Source: Clostridia bacterium (GTDB taxonomy: Bacteria; Bacillota; Clostridia; Oscillospirales; Acutalibacteraceae). From it: DNA of 64,000 nucleotides. The notes below the pieces were generated by a model. It did no database searches. It worked only from the letters and a program-made list of their open reading frames with translations, and was not told the origin of the DNA. Position numbers and translations under genes: made by a program. The number at the start of each line of letters is the position of its first letter. The first letter of the stretch is position 1. The stretch spans positions 1 through 64,000 of the forward strand of contig JAFSGB010000026.1 in the NCBI GenBank assembly GCA_017434895.1. Direction: 5' to 3'. Below are positions 56,105 through 63,789 of the stretch, in pieces.

Positions 56105-56853
56105 TATTCTTCCCCCTTTGCACTTCTGTCCTTATAAACACCTAAAGGATAGTACGGAATCATTTTTTCGTCAATCCACTCAAGCGCCTTCTGAGGAGTC
56201 ATACCCCAGTTGGTAGGACAGCTTGAAATAACCTCTACAAGAGAGAAGCCCTTACCCTCTACCTGATTTTGGAATGCCTTTTTAATAGCCTTTTTAGCGG
56301 CCTTAACATTTTTAACGTTGTTAACGGCAACACGCTCAAGATACTCAGCGCCATCAATTTGAGAAAGCATTTCGCAAACCTTAATGGGGAAACCGCAGTG
56401 GTTAACATCTCTGCCGTAAGGAGAGGTCTGAGTTACTTGGTTAGGTAATGAAGTAGGAGCCATTTGACCGCCAGTCATACCGTAAATTGCGTTGTTAATA
56501 AAAATTATTGTAATATTTTCATTCCTTGCGGCGGCATGAACGGTTTCTGCCATACCGATAGATGCAAGGTCGCCGTCACCTTGATATGTAAATACAATAT
56601 TATCAGGTAATGCGCGCTTAACACCGGTAGCAACTGCGGGAGCACGGCCGTGAGCCGCTTCAATCATATCGCAATTGAAATAGTCATAAGCCATAACCGA
56701 GCAACCAACAGGGGCAATACCAACGGTCTTACCCTCAACACCTAATTCATCAATAACCTCGGCAACCAAGCGATGAACAATACCGTGGGTACAACCGGGG
56801 CAATAATGTAGCGGCACATCTGCCAAGGAGTGGGGTTTATCAAATACTACCAT
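56104..56853 (-). CDS. vorA: 2-oxoacid:ferredoxin oxidoreductase, beta (TPP-binding) subunit
   Basis: The 249-residue subunit carries the TPP-binding region GDGDLASIGMAETVHAA and later NAIYGMTGGQMAPTS, plus the cysteine-containing start YCPGCTHGIVHRL. It binds thiamine diphosphate and performs the chemistry with the alpha subunit. It overlaps vorB by one base and vorC by one base, so translation is coupled. Substrate naming as VOR-type follows the VorB partner. Confidence 0.88.
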   Translation of the reverse strand: MVVFDKPHSLADVPLHYCPGCTHGIVHRLVAEVIDELGVEGKTVGIAPVGCSVMAYDYFNCDMIEAAHGRAPAVATGVKRALPDNIVFTYQGDGDLASIGMAETVHAAARNENITIIFINNAIYGMTGGQMAPTSLPNQVTQTSPYGRDVNHCGFPIKVCEMLSQIDGAEYLERVAVNNVKNVKAAKKAIKKAFQNQVEGKGFSLVEVISSCPTNWGMTPQKALEWIDEKMIPYYPLGVYKDRSAKGEE

Positions 56854-57917
56854 TATTTTGCACCTCCGTTATTCATAGAAATAATAGACTCTAAAACCTG
56901 TTCGGGGGATGGTATCATACCTCCGGCACGGTTGCAAAGGGTTACAGGAACCTTACACTCGGTGGCTAAACGAACATCCTCGATCATTTGACCCATTGAA
57001 AGCTCAACAGAAATTACACCTTTAACCTTATCAACCGCCTTTTTGAAAGGTGCTGTGGGGAAAGGCCAAAGAGTTATAGGACGGATTAGTCCTACCTTAA
57101 TACCCTGCTTGCGAGCTTCGTTAACTGCATTCTTAGCAACGCGGGCGGCAATACCAAACGCAGCAATACAAATTTCAGCATCTTCCATCATATACTCTTC
57201 GTACATTGCTTCGTTTTCCTCAATAACCTTATAGCGATTATAACGCTTGAAGTTTTCCTCTTCAAGCTTTTCGGGGGAAAGGAACAAAGAATTTGTAATG
57301 TTGTGCTCACGCTCTAAATTAGTACCTGTTGTAGCCCAAGGCTTTTCGGGAGCAGGCTTAATATCGTAGTCAAGAGAAACCGGCTCCATCATTTGACCCA
57401 TAGTACCGTCAGCTAAAATCATAGAGGTCATACGGTACTTATCAGCAAGCTCGAAGCCCTTAACTGTAAGGTCAGCCATTTCTTGAACGGATGCAGGTGC
57501 CAAAACCAACATATGGAAGTCACCGTGAGCGCCCCCCTTTGTGGCTTGAAAATAGTCTGACTGAGAGGGTTGAATACCACCAAGTCCGGGACCACCGCGT
57601 TGAACATTAACGATTAGCGCGGGCAAGTCTGCACCGGCTAGATATGAAAGTCCTTCACCCTTAAGGGATACACCGGGACTTGAAGAAGATGTCATAACTC
57701 TGTGACCGGTACTTGATACGCCGTAAACCATATTAATTGCGGCAATTTCACTTTCAGCTTGTAAGAAGCAACCGCCAATTTTAGGCATTCTCTTTGCCAT
57801 ATAAGCGGCAATTTCTGTTTGTGGTGTTATGGGGTAACCGAAGTAATGGCGGCAGCCTGCAATTATAGCGGCTTCGGCAATAGCTTCGTTACCTTTCATT
57901 AAAACCTTATCTGCCAT
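56853..57917 (-). CDS. vorB: 3-methyl-2-oxobutanoate:ferredoxin oxidoreductase subunit VorB
   Basis: The 354-residue alpha subunit has the typical opening KGNEAIAEAAIIAGCRHYFGYPITPQTE (seen in parts) and SSSSPGVSLKGEGLSYLAGA, with VNVQRGGPGLGG in the substrate-binding region. It closely fits the VorB type annotated for branched-chain 2-oxo acids. In the oxidative direction it makes acyl-CoA and CO2; in the reductive direction it fixes CO2 onto isobutyryl-, isovaleryl- or 2-methylbutyryl-CoA. It follows a ferredoxin gene by 10 bp. Confidence 0.9.
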   Translation of the reverse strand: MADKVLMKGNEAIAEAAIIAGCRHYFGYPITPQTEIAAYMAKRMPKIGGCFLQAESEIAAINMVYGVSSTGHRVMTSSSSPGVSLKGEGLSYLAGADLPALIVNVQRGGPGLGGIQPSQSDYFQATKGGAHGDFHMLVLAPASVQEMADLTVKGFELADKYRMTSMILADGTMGQMMEPVSLDYDIKPAPEKPWATTGTNLEREHNITNSLFLSPEKLEEENFKRYNRYKVIEENEAMYEEYMMEDAEICIAAFGIAARVAKNAVNEARKQGIKVGLIRPITLWPFPTAPFKKAVDKVKGVISVELSMGQMIEDVRLATECKVPVTLCNRAGGMIPSPEQVLESIISMNNGGAK

Positions 57918-57927
57918 TTTGAATTCC

Positions 57928-58134
57928 TTACCTTTCTACCTTAATAATACAGTCAGGACACATTGTTGCACAAAAAGCGCAACCGATACAAGCGTCCTCA
58001 TTAACAGCCTCCACAGGGTGGTGACCCTTTTTGTTAATTTTGTCCTTAGCAAGAGCTAATACCTGCTTTGGGCAAGCGTCCACACAAAGGCCACAGCCTT
58101 TGCATTTGTCAGACTTAAAAGTCAGCTTTGCCAT
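57928..58134 (-). CDS. vorD: 4Fe-4S ferredoxin-like delta subunit
   Basis: The 68-residue protein holds two CxxCxxCxxxCP clusters, CKGCGLCVDACP and CIGCAFCATMCP, binding two [4Fe-4S] centres. It should carry electrons to or from the oxidoreductase. A start at ATG 58134 follows AAGGAG at a good distance; the frame opens at a GTG inside the ribosome-binding site. Confidence 0.92.
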   Translation of the reverse strand: MAKLTFKSDKCKGCGLCVDACPKQVLALAKDKINKKGHHPVEAVNEDACIGCAFCATMCPDCIIKVER

Positions 58135-58158
58135 TTTAAGCACTCCTTTTAATAAAGT

Positions 58159-58821
58159 TTAATTTATTTTCTTTTGAAGTTTTAGGGCAATAAGATTATC
58201 TATCTTGCCCGAAAGCTCATCAAACAGTTTGTCACTCACCGAGGTGGCAACTAATGGTAAGCCTGTAGCCTTTGCTACACCGTCGGCGTAATTTTGGGAA
58301 GACAAAACATCCTCAGCAGTGGTTTCCACCCCTAAATTAGAATTGTTGACAATTCCCGTAAATTTGAATTTTCCCGCCGTCTCAATCTCCGCCATAACCT
58401 CTATGGTAGAGGTTACATCGGGGGTTAAGGGTCGGTACTTGTTGATTACAAGCAAGGCTTCATAATCGTTTTCATTTTCAATTTGGGGCATTATTCTGCC
58501 AAGAGCCAAGGCTCCTCTATCGTCTCCACCTACATCAATTACCGCATGAACGGTTTTATCGTCGGTTATGGAATACATATCTTGGGGAAGCGCGGGAATA
58601 TCAACATTACTGCCCGCATATTTGGAAGCAATCAGTTTTATTCCTTTTTGCTTTAGCTCCTCGGCACTGTCGGTAGTGCGAAAATAAGGATTTACAATAT
58701 CCAAATCCGCAATAGCGACATTGTCATGCTTTTCCTTTAATTCGTACGCCATATTAAGAGCAATATTAGTCTTTCCGCTCCCGTAATGCCCGCAAAGTAT
58801 TGTTATTCTTTTATAATTCAT
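58159..58821 (-). CDS. MinD/ParA-like P-loop ATPase
   Basis: The 220-residue protein has a deviant Walker A-like motif, CGHYGSGKTNIALNM (about 10-24), IADLDIVNPYFRT and VIDVGGDDRGALAL, typical of the SIMIBI class. It lies between the ligase and ferredoxin genes in the operon. Possible roles include assembly of an iron-sulfur enzyme or nucleotide-dependent activation of the oxidoreductase, but nothing in the sequence shows which. An AGGTAG site precedes the ATG. Confidence 0.8.
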   Translation of the reverse strand: MNYKRITILCGHYGSGKTNIALNMAYELKEKHDNVAIADLDIVNPYFRTTDSAEELKQKGIKLIASKYAGSNVDIPALPQDMYSITDDKTVHAVIDVGGDDRGALALGRIMPQIENENDYEALLVINKYRPLTPDVTSTIEVMAEIETAGKFKFTGIVNNSNLGVETTAEDVLSSQNYADGVAKATGLPLVATSVSDKLFDELSGKIDNLIALKLQKKIN

Positions 58822-58833
58822 CGCTACCTCAAA

Positions 58834-61131
58834 TTACAACTTATTTCTCTGAATCTTACCGCTTACAGTCTTAGGCAGGCTGTCTCTGAATACCACAATT
58901 CTGGGGTACTTGTAAGGTGCGGTTTTTTGTTTAACGTAATTTTGGATTTCTTTCTTTAGTTCCTCGGTAGGCTCTGTTCCGTTTACAAGTACAACGCTCG
59001 CCTTTACAACCTGACCGCGAACCTCATCCGGAGCGGCGGAAACGCCGCACTCAAGAACATAAGGAAGCTCCATAATAACGCTTTCAATCTCAAAGGGTCC
59101 AATGCGGTAGCCTGATGATTTAATAACGTCGTCAACTCGGCCAACATACCAGTAGAAGCCATCCTCGTCCATCCAAGCAGTGTCGCCTGTATGGTAGTAT
59201 TTACCATCCCAGGTTTCCTTTGTCTTCTCCTCGTCACCGTAGTAACAGGTAGCAAGACCACAAGGACGGCCGTTTTCAATACCTATTACGATTTCACCTG
59301 TTTCACCAACCTCAGCCTCGTTGCCGTCGGCATCGATAATATGAACATCGTAAATAGGCGAAGGCTTACCCATAGAACCGATTTTATGCGGTGCGCCGGT
59401 CATATTACCAATAATCATTGTACTTTCGGTCTGACCGAAGCCTTCAAGAATTTGAAGTCCTGTGATTTTTTCAAATTGGCGGTAAACCTCAGGGTTTAGT
59501 GCTTCACCTGCAGTGGTCATATGCTTAACCGAAGATAAATCATATTTTGAGATGTCCTGTTTTACAAGCATTCTAAGCATTGTCGGAGGTGCACAGAAGG
59601 TAGTAATATTATGTTTCTGGAACATCGGTAGGATTTCGGCTGCATCAAAACGGTCAAAGTCGTAAACGAATATGGCGGCTTCACAAAGCCACTGACCGTA
59701 AAGTTTGCCCCACATTGCCTTTGCCCAGCCGGTATCAGAAATGGTAAAATGAAGCCCGTCGGAGTCAACATTGTGCCAGTACTTTGCAGTATGGAAATGA
59801 CCCAAAGGATACTTGTAGTTATGAGCAGCAATTTTGGGATAACCTGAGGTGCCCGAGGTAAAATACATAAGCATTAAATCGTCACCGCAAGCAGTATCCT
59901 CTGTACGCTCATAATGGGTACTGTAAAGAGTATATTCCTCGTTAAAATTACGCCAGCCTTCCCTTTCGCCGTTAACAATAAATTTGTTAACTACTTGTGG
60001 ATTGCTTTCGCAAGCCAAATCAACCTGATGTGCAACGTCTCCGTCAGCAGTGCAGACAATGGCACTAACTCCCGCAGATTTAAAGCGGTAGTCAAAATCG
60101 TGTTCCTGTAACTGATTTGTTGCGGGAATTGCAATGGCGCCAAGCTTGTTGAGAGCCATCATACAGAACCAGAACTGGTAATGCCTTTTAAGAACAAGCA
60201 TTACCCTGTCGCCCTTTTTGATACCCATTGCTTTAAAGTAGTTTGCAACCTGATTAGAAGCTCGTTTAATATCCTTAAATGTGAATTGTCTTTCCTCTCC
60301 GTCACGGGAAATATGTAGCATTGCCAATTTTTTGGGATTTCGGTCTGCTAAAGAATCAACCAAATCAAAGGCAAAATTAAACCTTTCAGTATTCTTAAAA
60401 TTAATAGAAATCGGGGTGCCAACCTCGTTTTCTTCAATATCAATAAAGTTATTGTAAATTCGCTCTTTAGGGTCTTTCTTGTGATTTGGAGCCTTAATTT
60501 CGGTTGCTTGGGTAATTTTCTTTGAAAGCTCAGGGATTGGCTCGCCGGTGGGATTTAAAACAATAGCATAAAACTTGCAGTTTTCACCCTCAACCGCAAT
60601 CATACCGTGAGGTGTGGAGGAATCGTAATAAATACTGTCGCCCGCACCTAGTATTACTGTATGGTCGCCCACTTGAACCTTAAGCTTTCCCGAAATTACA
60701 AGGTCACACTCTTGACCTGCGTGGGTGGTAAGCTCAATTTCCTTGCCTTGAGCCGACTCATCATAAATGCTTTCAACATAAAGCGGCTCTGCAATACGGT
60801 TTTTAAAGGCGTAAGCTAAATTGTAATAGGTCATACCGTGAGCCTTTTCAATTTTTTGACCTTCACCTGCTCTTGTAACAGTGTATGACTTAAGCTTTGG
60901 GCTTTCGCCCTCAATAATATCGGTAACATCAACATTAAACGCAAGTGCACAACGGTAAATAAACGCAAAGTTAAGGTCACTTTGTCCGTTTTCGCATTCT
61001 ATGTATTCCTCTACGGAAACGTCGGTTTTTAGTGCCATATCCTCGACAGACAAACCCTCAATCTCACGAAGCTCCTTTATACGCCCCGCCATTTCCTTGA
61101 TTTTAATATCAAGACCTGTAATTTGTTTCAT
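58834..61131 (-). CDS. XRE-HTH/cupin/acyl-CoA ligase fusion, first copy
   Basis: This 765-residue protein has a Cro/CI-type HTH (about 15-75), a cupin (about 115-195, with THAGQECDLVISGKLKVQVG and STPHGMIAV), then an adenylate-forming domain (about 245-765). The ligase part has TSGTSGYPK (425-433), YHTGDTAWMDEDGFYWYVG and PKTVSGKIQRNKL with the catalytic Lys, and resembles ACSM-type ligases that accept short, branched and medium acids. The frame opens at a TTG inside the T-box terminator, but AGAAGGAG favours ATG 61131. It is first in the VOR/ilvE operon and is controlled by a T-box. Substrate (isobutyrate suggested) is inferred. Confidence 0.9.
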   Translation of the reverse strand: MKQITGLDIKIKEMAGRIKELREIEGLSVEDMALKTDVSVEEYIECENGQSDLNFAFIYRCALAFNVDVTDIIEGESPKLKSYTVTRAGEGQKIEKAHGMTYYNLAYAFKNRIAEPLYVESIYDESAQGKEIELTTHAGQECDLVISGKLKVQVGDHTVILGAGDSIYYDSSTPHGMIAVEGENCKFYAIVLNPTGEPIPELSKKITQATEIKAPNHKKDPKERIYNNFIDIEENEVGTPISINFKNTERFNFAFDLVDSLADRNPKKLAMLHISRDGEERQFTFKDIKRASNQVANYFKAMGIKKGDRVMLVLKRHYQFWFCMMALNKLGAIAIPATNQLQEHDFDYRFKSAGVSAIVCTADGDVAHQVDLACESNPQVVNKFIVNGEREGWRNFNEEYTLYSTHYERTEDTACGDDLMLMYFTSGTSGYPKIAAHNYKYPLGHFHTAKYWHNVDSDGLHFTISDTGWAKAMWGKLYGQWLCEAAIFVYDFDRFDAAEILPMFQKHNITTFCAPPTMLRMLVKQDISKYDLSSVKHMTTAGEALNPEVYRQFEKITGLQILEGFGQTESTMIIGNMTGAPHKIGSMGKPSPIYDVHIIDADGNEAEVGETGEIVIGIENGRPCGLATCYYGDEEKTKETWDGKYYHTGDTAWMDEDGFYWYVGRVDDVIKSSGYRIGPFEIESVIMELPYVLECGVSAAPDEVRGQVVKASVVLVNGTEPTEELKKEIQNYVKQKTAPYKYPRIVVFRDSLPKTVSGKIQRNKL

Positions 61132-61164
61132 TTTTTTCTCCTTCTCAAGTGATTTTGGGAGGGC

Positions 61165-61447
61165 AAAAAACAATAAACGCCCGTCCCAAAGTTATGACTT
61201 TGAGACGAGCAATGAATTTTTTCATTTACCCGCGGTACCACTCAAATTGCAGTAATACTGCCACTCAGGGTCCAACAACCCTTAATGCCTTTACGCAGCA
61301 ATCACGGAGGGGTTCTACTAACCGAAGACGACTTTCTTCCCCTCGGCTCTGAGGCTACAAACACAAAACCGCCACCGATAGCTTTCACCAACCGCTATCT
61401 CTCTAAAGGTGTCAAATTTGTGTACTCCTCGTCCACGCCTTTAATGA
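61165..61447 (-). promoter_or_regulatory. T-box riboswitch, probable Val specifier, upstream of the VOR/ilvE operon
   Basis: On the minus strand a full T-box leader is seen: Stem I with GAGGAGTA, AGAGAG and the distal GGTTGGTGAAA loop, the T-box block GAGTGGTACCGCGG, and a terminator with arms GCTCGTCTCAAAGT/ACTTTGGGACGGGC (61179-61210) and a T-rich end. Facing AGTA, the specifier side reads TTTGTAGCCTC; GTA followed by G aligns with the codon position. The UGGU sequence pairs with a tRNA having discriminator A, as tRNA-Val has. Uncharged tRNA would allow read-through. Confidence 0.88.
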
Positions 61448-61452
61448 AAATT

Positions 61453-61481
61453 ATTTTATCATAACAAGGTCGATTTGTCAA
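61453..61481 (-). promoter_or_regulatory. Promoter of the T-box/VOR operon
   Basis: TTGACA (61476-61481), 17 bp, TAAAAT (61453-61458), immediately upstream of the T-box leader. Confidence 0.85.
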
Positions 61482-61504
61482 TATTTTTTGAAAAGATTAA
61501 ATGA

Positions 61505-63772
61505 TTAAAGCTTATTTCGTTGAATTTTTCCGCTTATTGTCTTTGGCAGACTCTCTTTAAACTCAACCACTCGGGGGTATTTATAAGGAGCAGTGTGTGA
61601 TTTAACATAAGCCTGGATTTCCTTCTTTAATTCGTCAGTGCCCTCTGTTCCCTTTGTGAGTACGATACTTGCTTTTACAACCTGACCTCTTACCTCGTCG
61701 GGAACGGCAGAAACTCCGCATTCTACAACATACGGAAGTTCCATAATAACACTCTCAATTTCAAAGGGACCTATGCGGTAACCGGAGGACTTAATAACAT
61801 CATCTATTCGGCTGACATACCAGAAATATCCGTCCTCATCACGCCAAGCGGTGTCTCCGGTATGATAGTATCCGTCGTGCCAAGCATCACGGGTTTTTTC
61901 GTCATCAAGATAATAGCCCTTATAAAGACCGAGAGGTACACTGTCAGCAGTGCGAATTACAATTTCGCCAACCTCACCTGTAGGAACAGAGTTGCCGTCA
62001 GAGTCGTGAATGTCAATTTGGAATTGCGGTGACGCCTTACCCATTGAACCAACCTTTGGTGTAGTGCCTGCAAGGTTTGCAATAATAAGGGTAGTTTCGG
62101 TTTGACCGAAGCCCTCCATAATTTCAAGACCAGTTGCCTCTTTGAATAGCTTGTGCACTTCAGGGTTTAATGCCTCGCCCGCAGTAGTCATATGATGAAT
62201 ACCGGATAAATCGTATTTTGAAAGGTCACCGCGAATTAACATTCTAAGCATTGTAGGCGGCGCACAGAAAGTAGTTATATTATACTTTGCAAACATAGGC
62301 AAAATATCGTTTTCGTCAAAACGGTCAAAGTCATAAACAAAGACCGCTCCCTCGCATAGCCACTGGCCGTAAAGCTTGCCCCAAAGAGATTTGCCCCAGC
62401 CGGTGTCGGAAATTGTAAGATGAAGTCCGTCACGCTCACAGCAATGCCAATATTTGGCAGTTACAAAATGACCCAAGGCATAGGTATGGGCGTGAGCAGC
62501 CATTTTAGGGTTACCGGTGGTACCTGAGGTGAAGAACATTAATGCAGTGTCACTTCCGCAAGAACAATCCTCAGTTCTGACAAATTTTCTGGTATAAAAG
62601 CCATAATCACTGTCAAAATCATGCCAGCCGTCCTTTTTACCGCCAACAAGAATTAAATTTTTAACCTGTGGACATTTTTTGGCGGCGGCTTCGGCAATAT
62701 CGGCAGTGTCACCGTCGGCAGTGCAAACAATAGCACTAACTCCGGCAGCGTTAAAACGATACTCAAAATCGTGTTCCTTTAACTGATTTGTGGCAGGAAT
62801 AGCCACCGCGCCAAGCTTGTGTAAAGCCACCATACAGAACCAGAATTGATAATGACGCTTTAAAACCAGCATTACCTTATCACCTTTTTTAATACCAAGG
62901 GAAGCAAAATAATTGGCAACTTGATTTGATTTGCGTTTTATATCCTTAAAGGTAAAATAACGCTCGTTTTTGTTAACATCAAGGTGGAGCATTGCCAATT
63001 TGTCAGGATATTTATCGGCAATTTCGTCCACAATATCAAATCCGAAATTAAAGGTGTCGGCATTTTTGAATTTGATATCGACCAAAGCGCCGTTTTCGTC
63101 CTCTTTTAAGTCCACAAACTTTTCGCAAATAAGATTTTGAGACTTTTTAGCAGAAATAACACTTCTTCTAACCTCCGGCTCGGCGGTTTCCTCGCCAGAC
63201 ATTACAACTGCACAGAAAACACAGTCCTTTCCGTCAACCGCAATCATACCGTGTGGTGTTGAGGAATTGTAGTAAATACTGTCTCCCTCGTCGAGAATTT
63301 CGGTGTGATTGCCAACTTGAACCTTCAACCGACCCTCAAGCACCAAATCGAATTCTTGACCCGAATGGGTTGTAAGCGAAATGGGTTTGTTTTGTTGAGC
63401 AGCAGAGTATTCATACTTTACCCAGTAAGGTTCGGCAAGCTTATCCTTAAATTTCGGTGCCAGATTTGCAATGTCGATGCCGTCCTCCTTGGCAGTGCCT
63501 TGACCTTGCCCCTTGCGGGTTACAGTGTAGCTTGTAAGCTTTGCAGTTTTACCCTCCAAAAGCTCAGTCATTTCAACACCGAACTCTAAAGCGCATTTAT
63601 GAATGAACGTAAAAGGAATATCAGCCTTGCCGCTTTCGTAGTAGAGGTATTTTTCCTCTGTAACATCGGTTTTTTCTGCCATTTCTGCGGTGGAATAACC
63701 CATAATTTCACGCAGTTCCCTAATTCGGGAAGCTACCTCTGAAAGCTGAAGCATAGCATTATTAGTATCCAT
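61505..63772 (-). CDS. XRE-HTH/cupin/acyl-CoA ligase fusion, second copy
   Basis: This 755-residue paralogue has the same three parts: HTH (REIMGYSTAEMAEKTDVTEE, about 18-37), cupin (THSGQEFDLVLEGRLKVQVG, STPHGMIAV) and an ACSM-like ligase domain with FTSGTTGNPK, YHTGDTAWRDEDGYFWYVS and PKTISGKIQRNKL. Differences in the mid-domain, for example THAY against NYKY near the P-loop, may tune the acid recognised. It lies upstream of the first copy, and a T-box of its own precedes it. No terminator is evident between its stop and the next T-box promoter. ATG 63772 has AAAGGAGG upstream. Substrate (2-methylbutyrate suggested) is inferred. Confidence 0.9.
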   Translation of the reverse strand: MDTNNAMLQLSEVASRIRELREIMGYSTAEMAEKTDVTEEKYLYYESGKADIPFTFIHKCALEFGVEMTELLEGKTAKLTSYTVTRKGQGQGTAKEDGIDIANLAPKFKDKLAEPYWVKYEYSAAQQNKPISLTTHSGQEFDLVLEGRLKVQVGNHTEILDEGDSIYYNSSTPHGMIAVDGKDCVFCAVVMSGEETAEPEVRRSVISAKKSQNLICEKFVDLKEDENGALVDIKFKNADTFNFGFDIVDEIADKYPDKLAMLHLDVNKNERYFTFKDIKRKSNQVANYFASLGIKKGDKVMLVLKRHYQFWFCMVALHKLGAVAIPATNQLKEHDFEYRFNAAGVSAIVCTADGDTADIAEAAAKKCPQVKNLILVGGKKDGWHDFDSDYGFYTRKFVRTEDCSCGSDTALMFFTSGTTGNPKMAAHAHTYALGHFVTAKYWHCCERDGLHLTISDTGWGKSLWGKLYGQWLCEGAVFVYDFDRFDENDILPMFAKYNITTFCAPPTMLRMLIRGDLSKYDLSGIHHMTTAGEALNPEVHKLFKEATGLEIMEGFGQTETTLIIANLAGTTPKVGSMGKASPQFQIDIHDSDGNSVPTGEVGEIVIRTADSVPLGLYKGYYLDDEKTRDAWHDGYYHTGDTAWRDEDGYFWYVSRIDDVIKSSGYRIGPFEIESVIMELPYVVECGVSAVPDEVRGQVVKASIVLTKGTEGTDELKKEIQAYVKSHTAPYKYPRVVEFKESLPKTISGKIQRNKL

Positions 63773-63789
63773 TTTTATATCCTCCTTTG

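Noticed and set aside
61390..61410. Cys (UGU) specifier for the first T-box
   Set aside because: UGGU in the T-box bulge pairs with discriminator A, whereas tRNA-Cys normally has U; the homologous position in the second T-box supports GTA.
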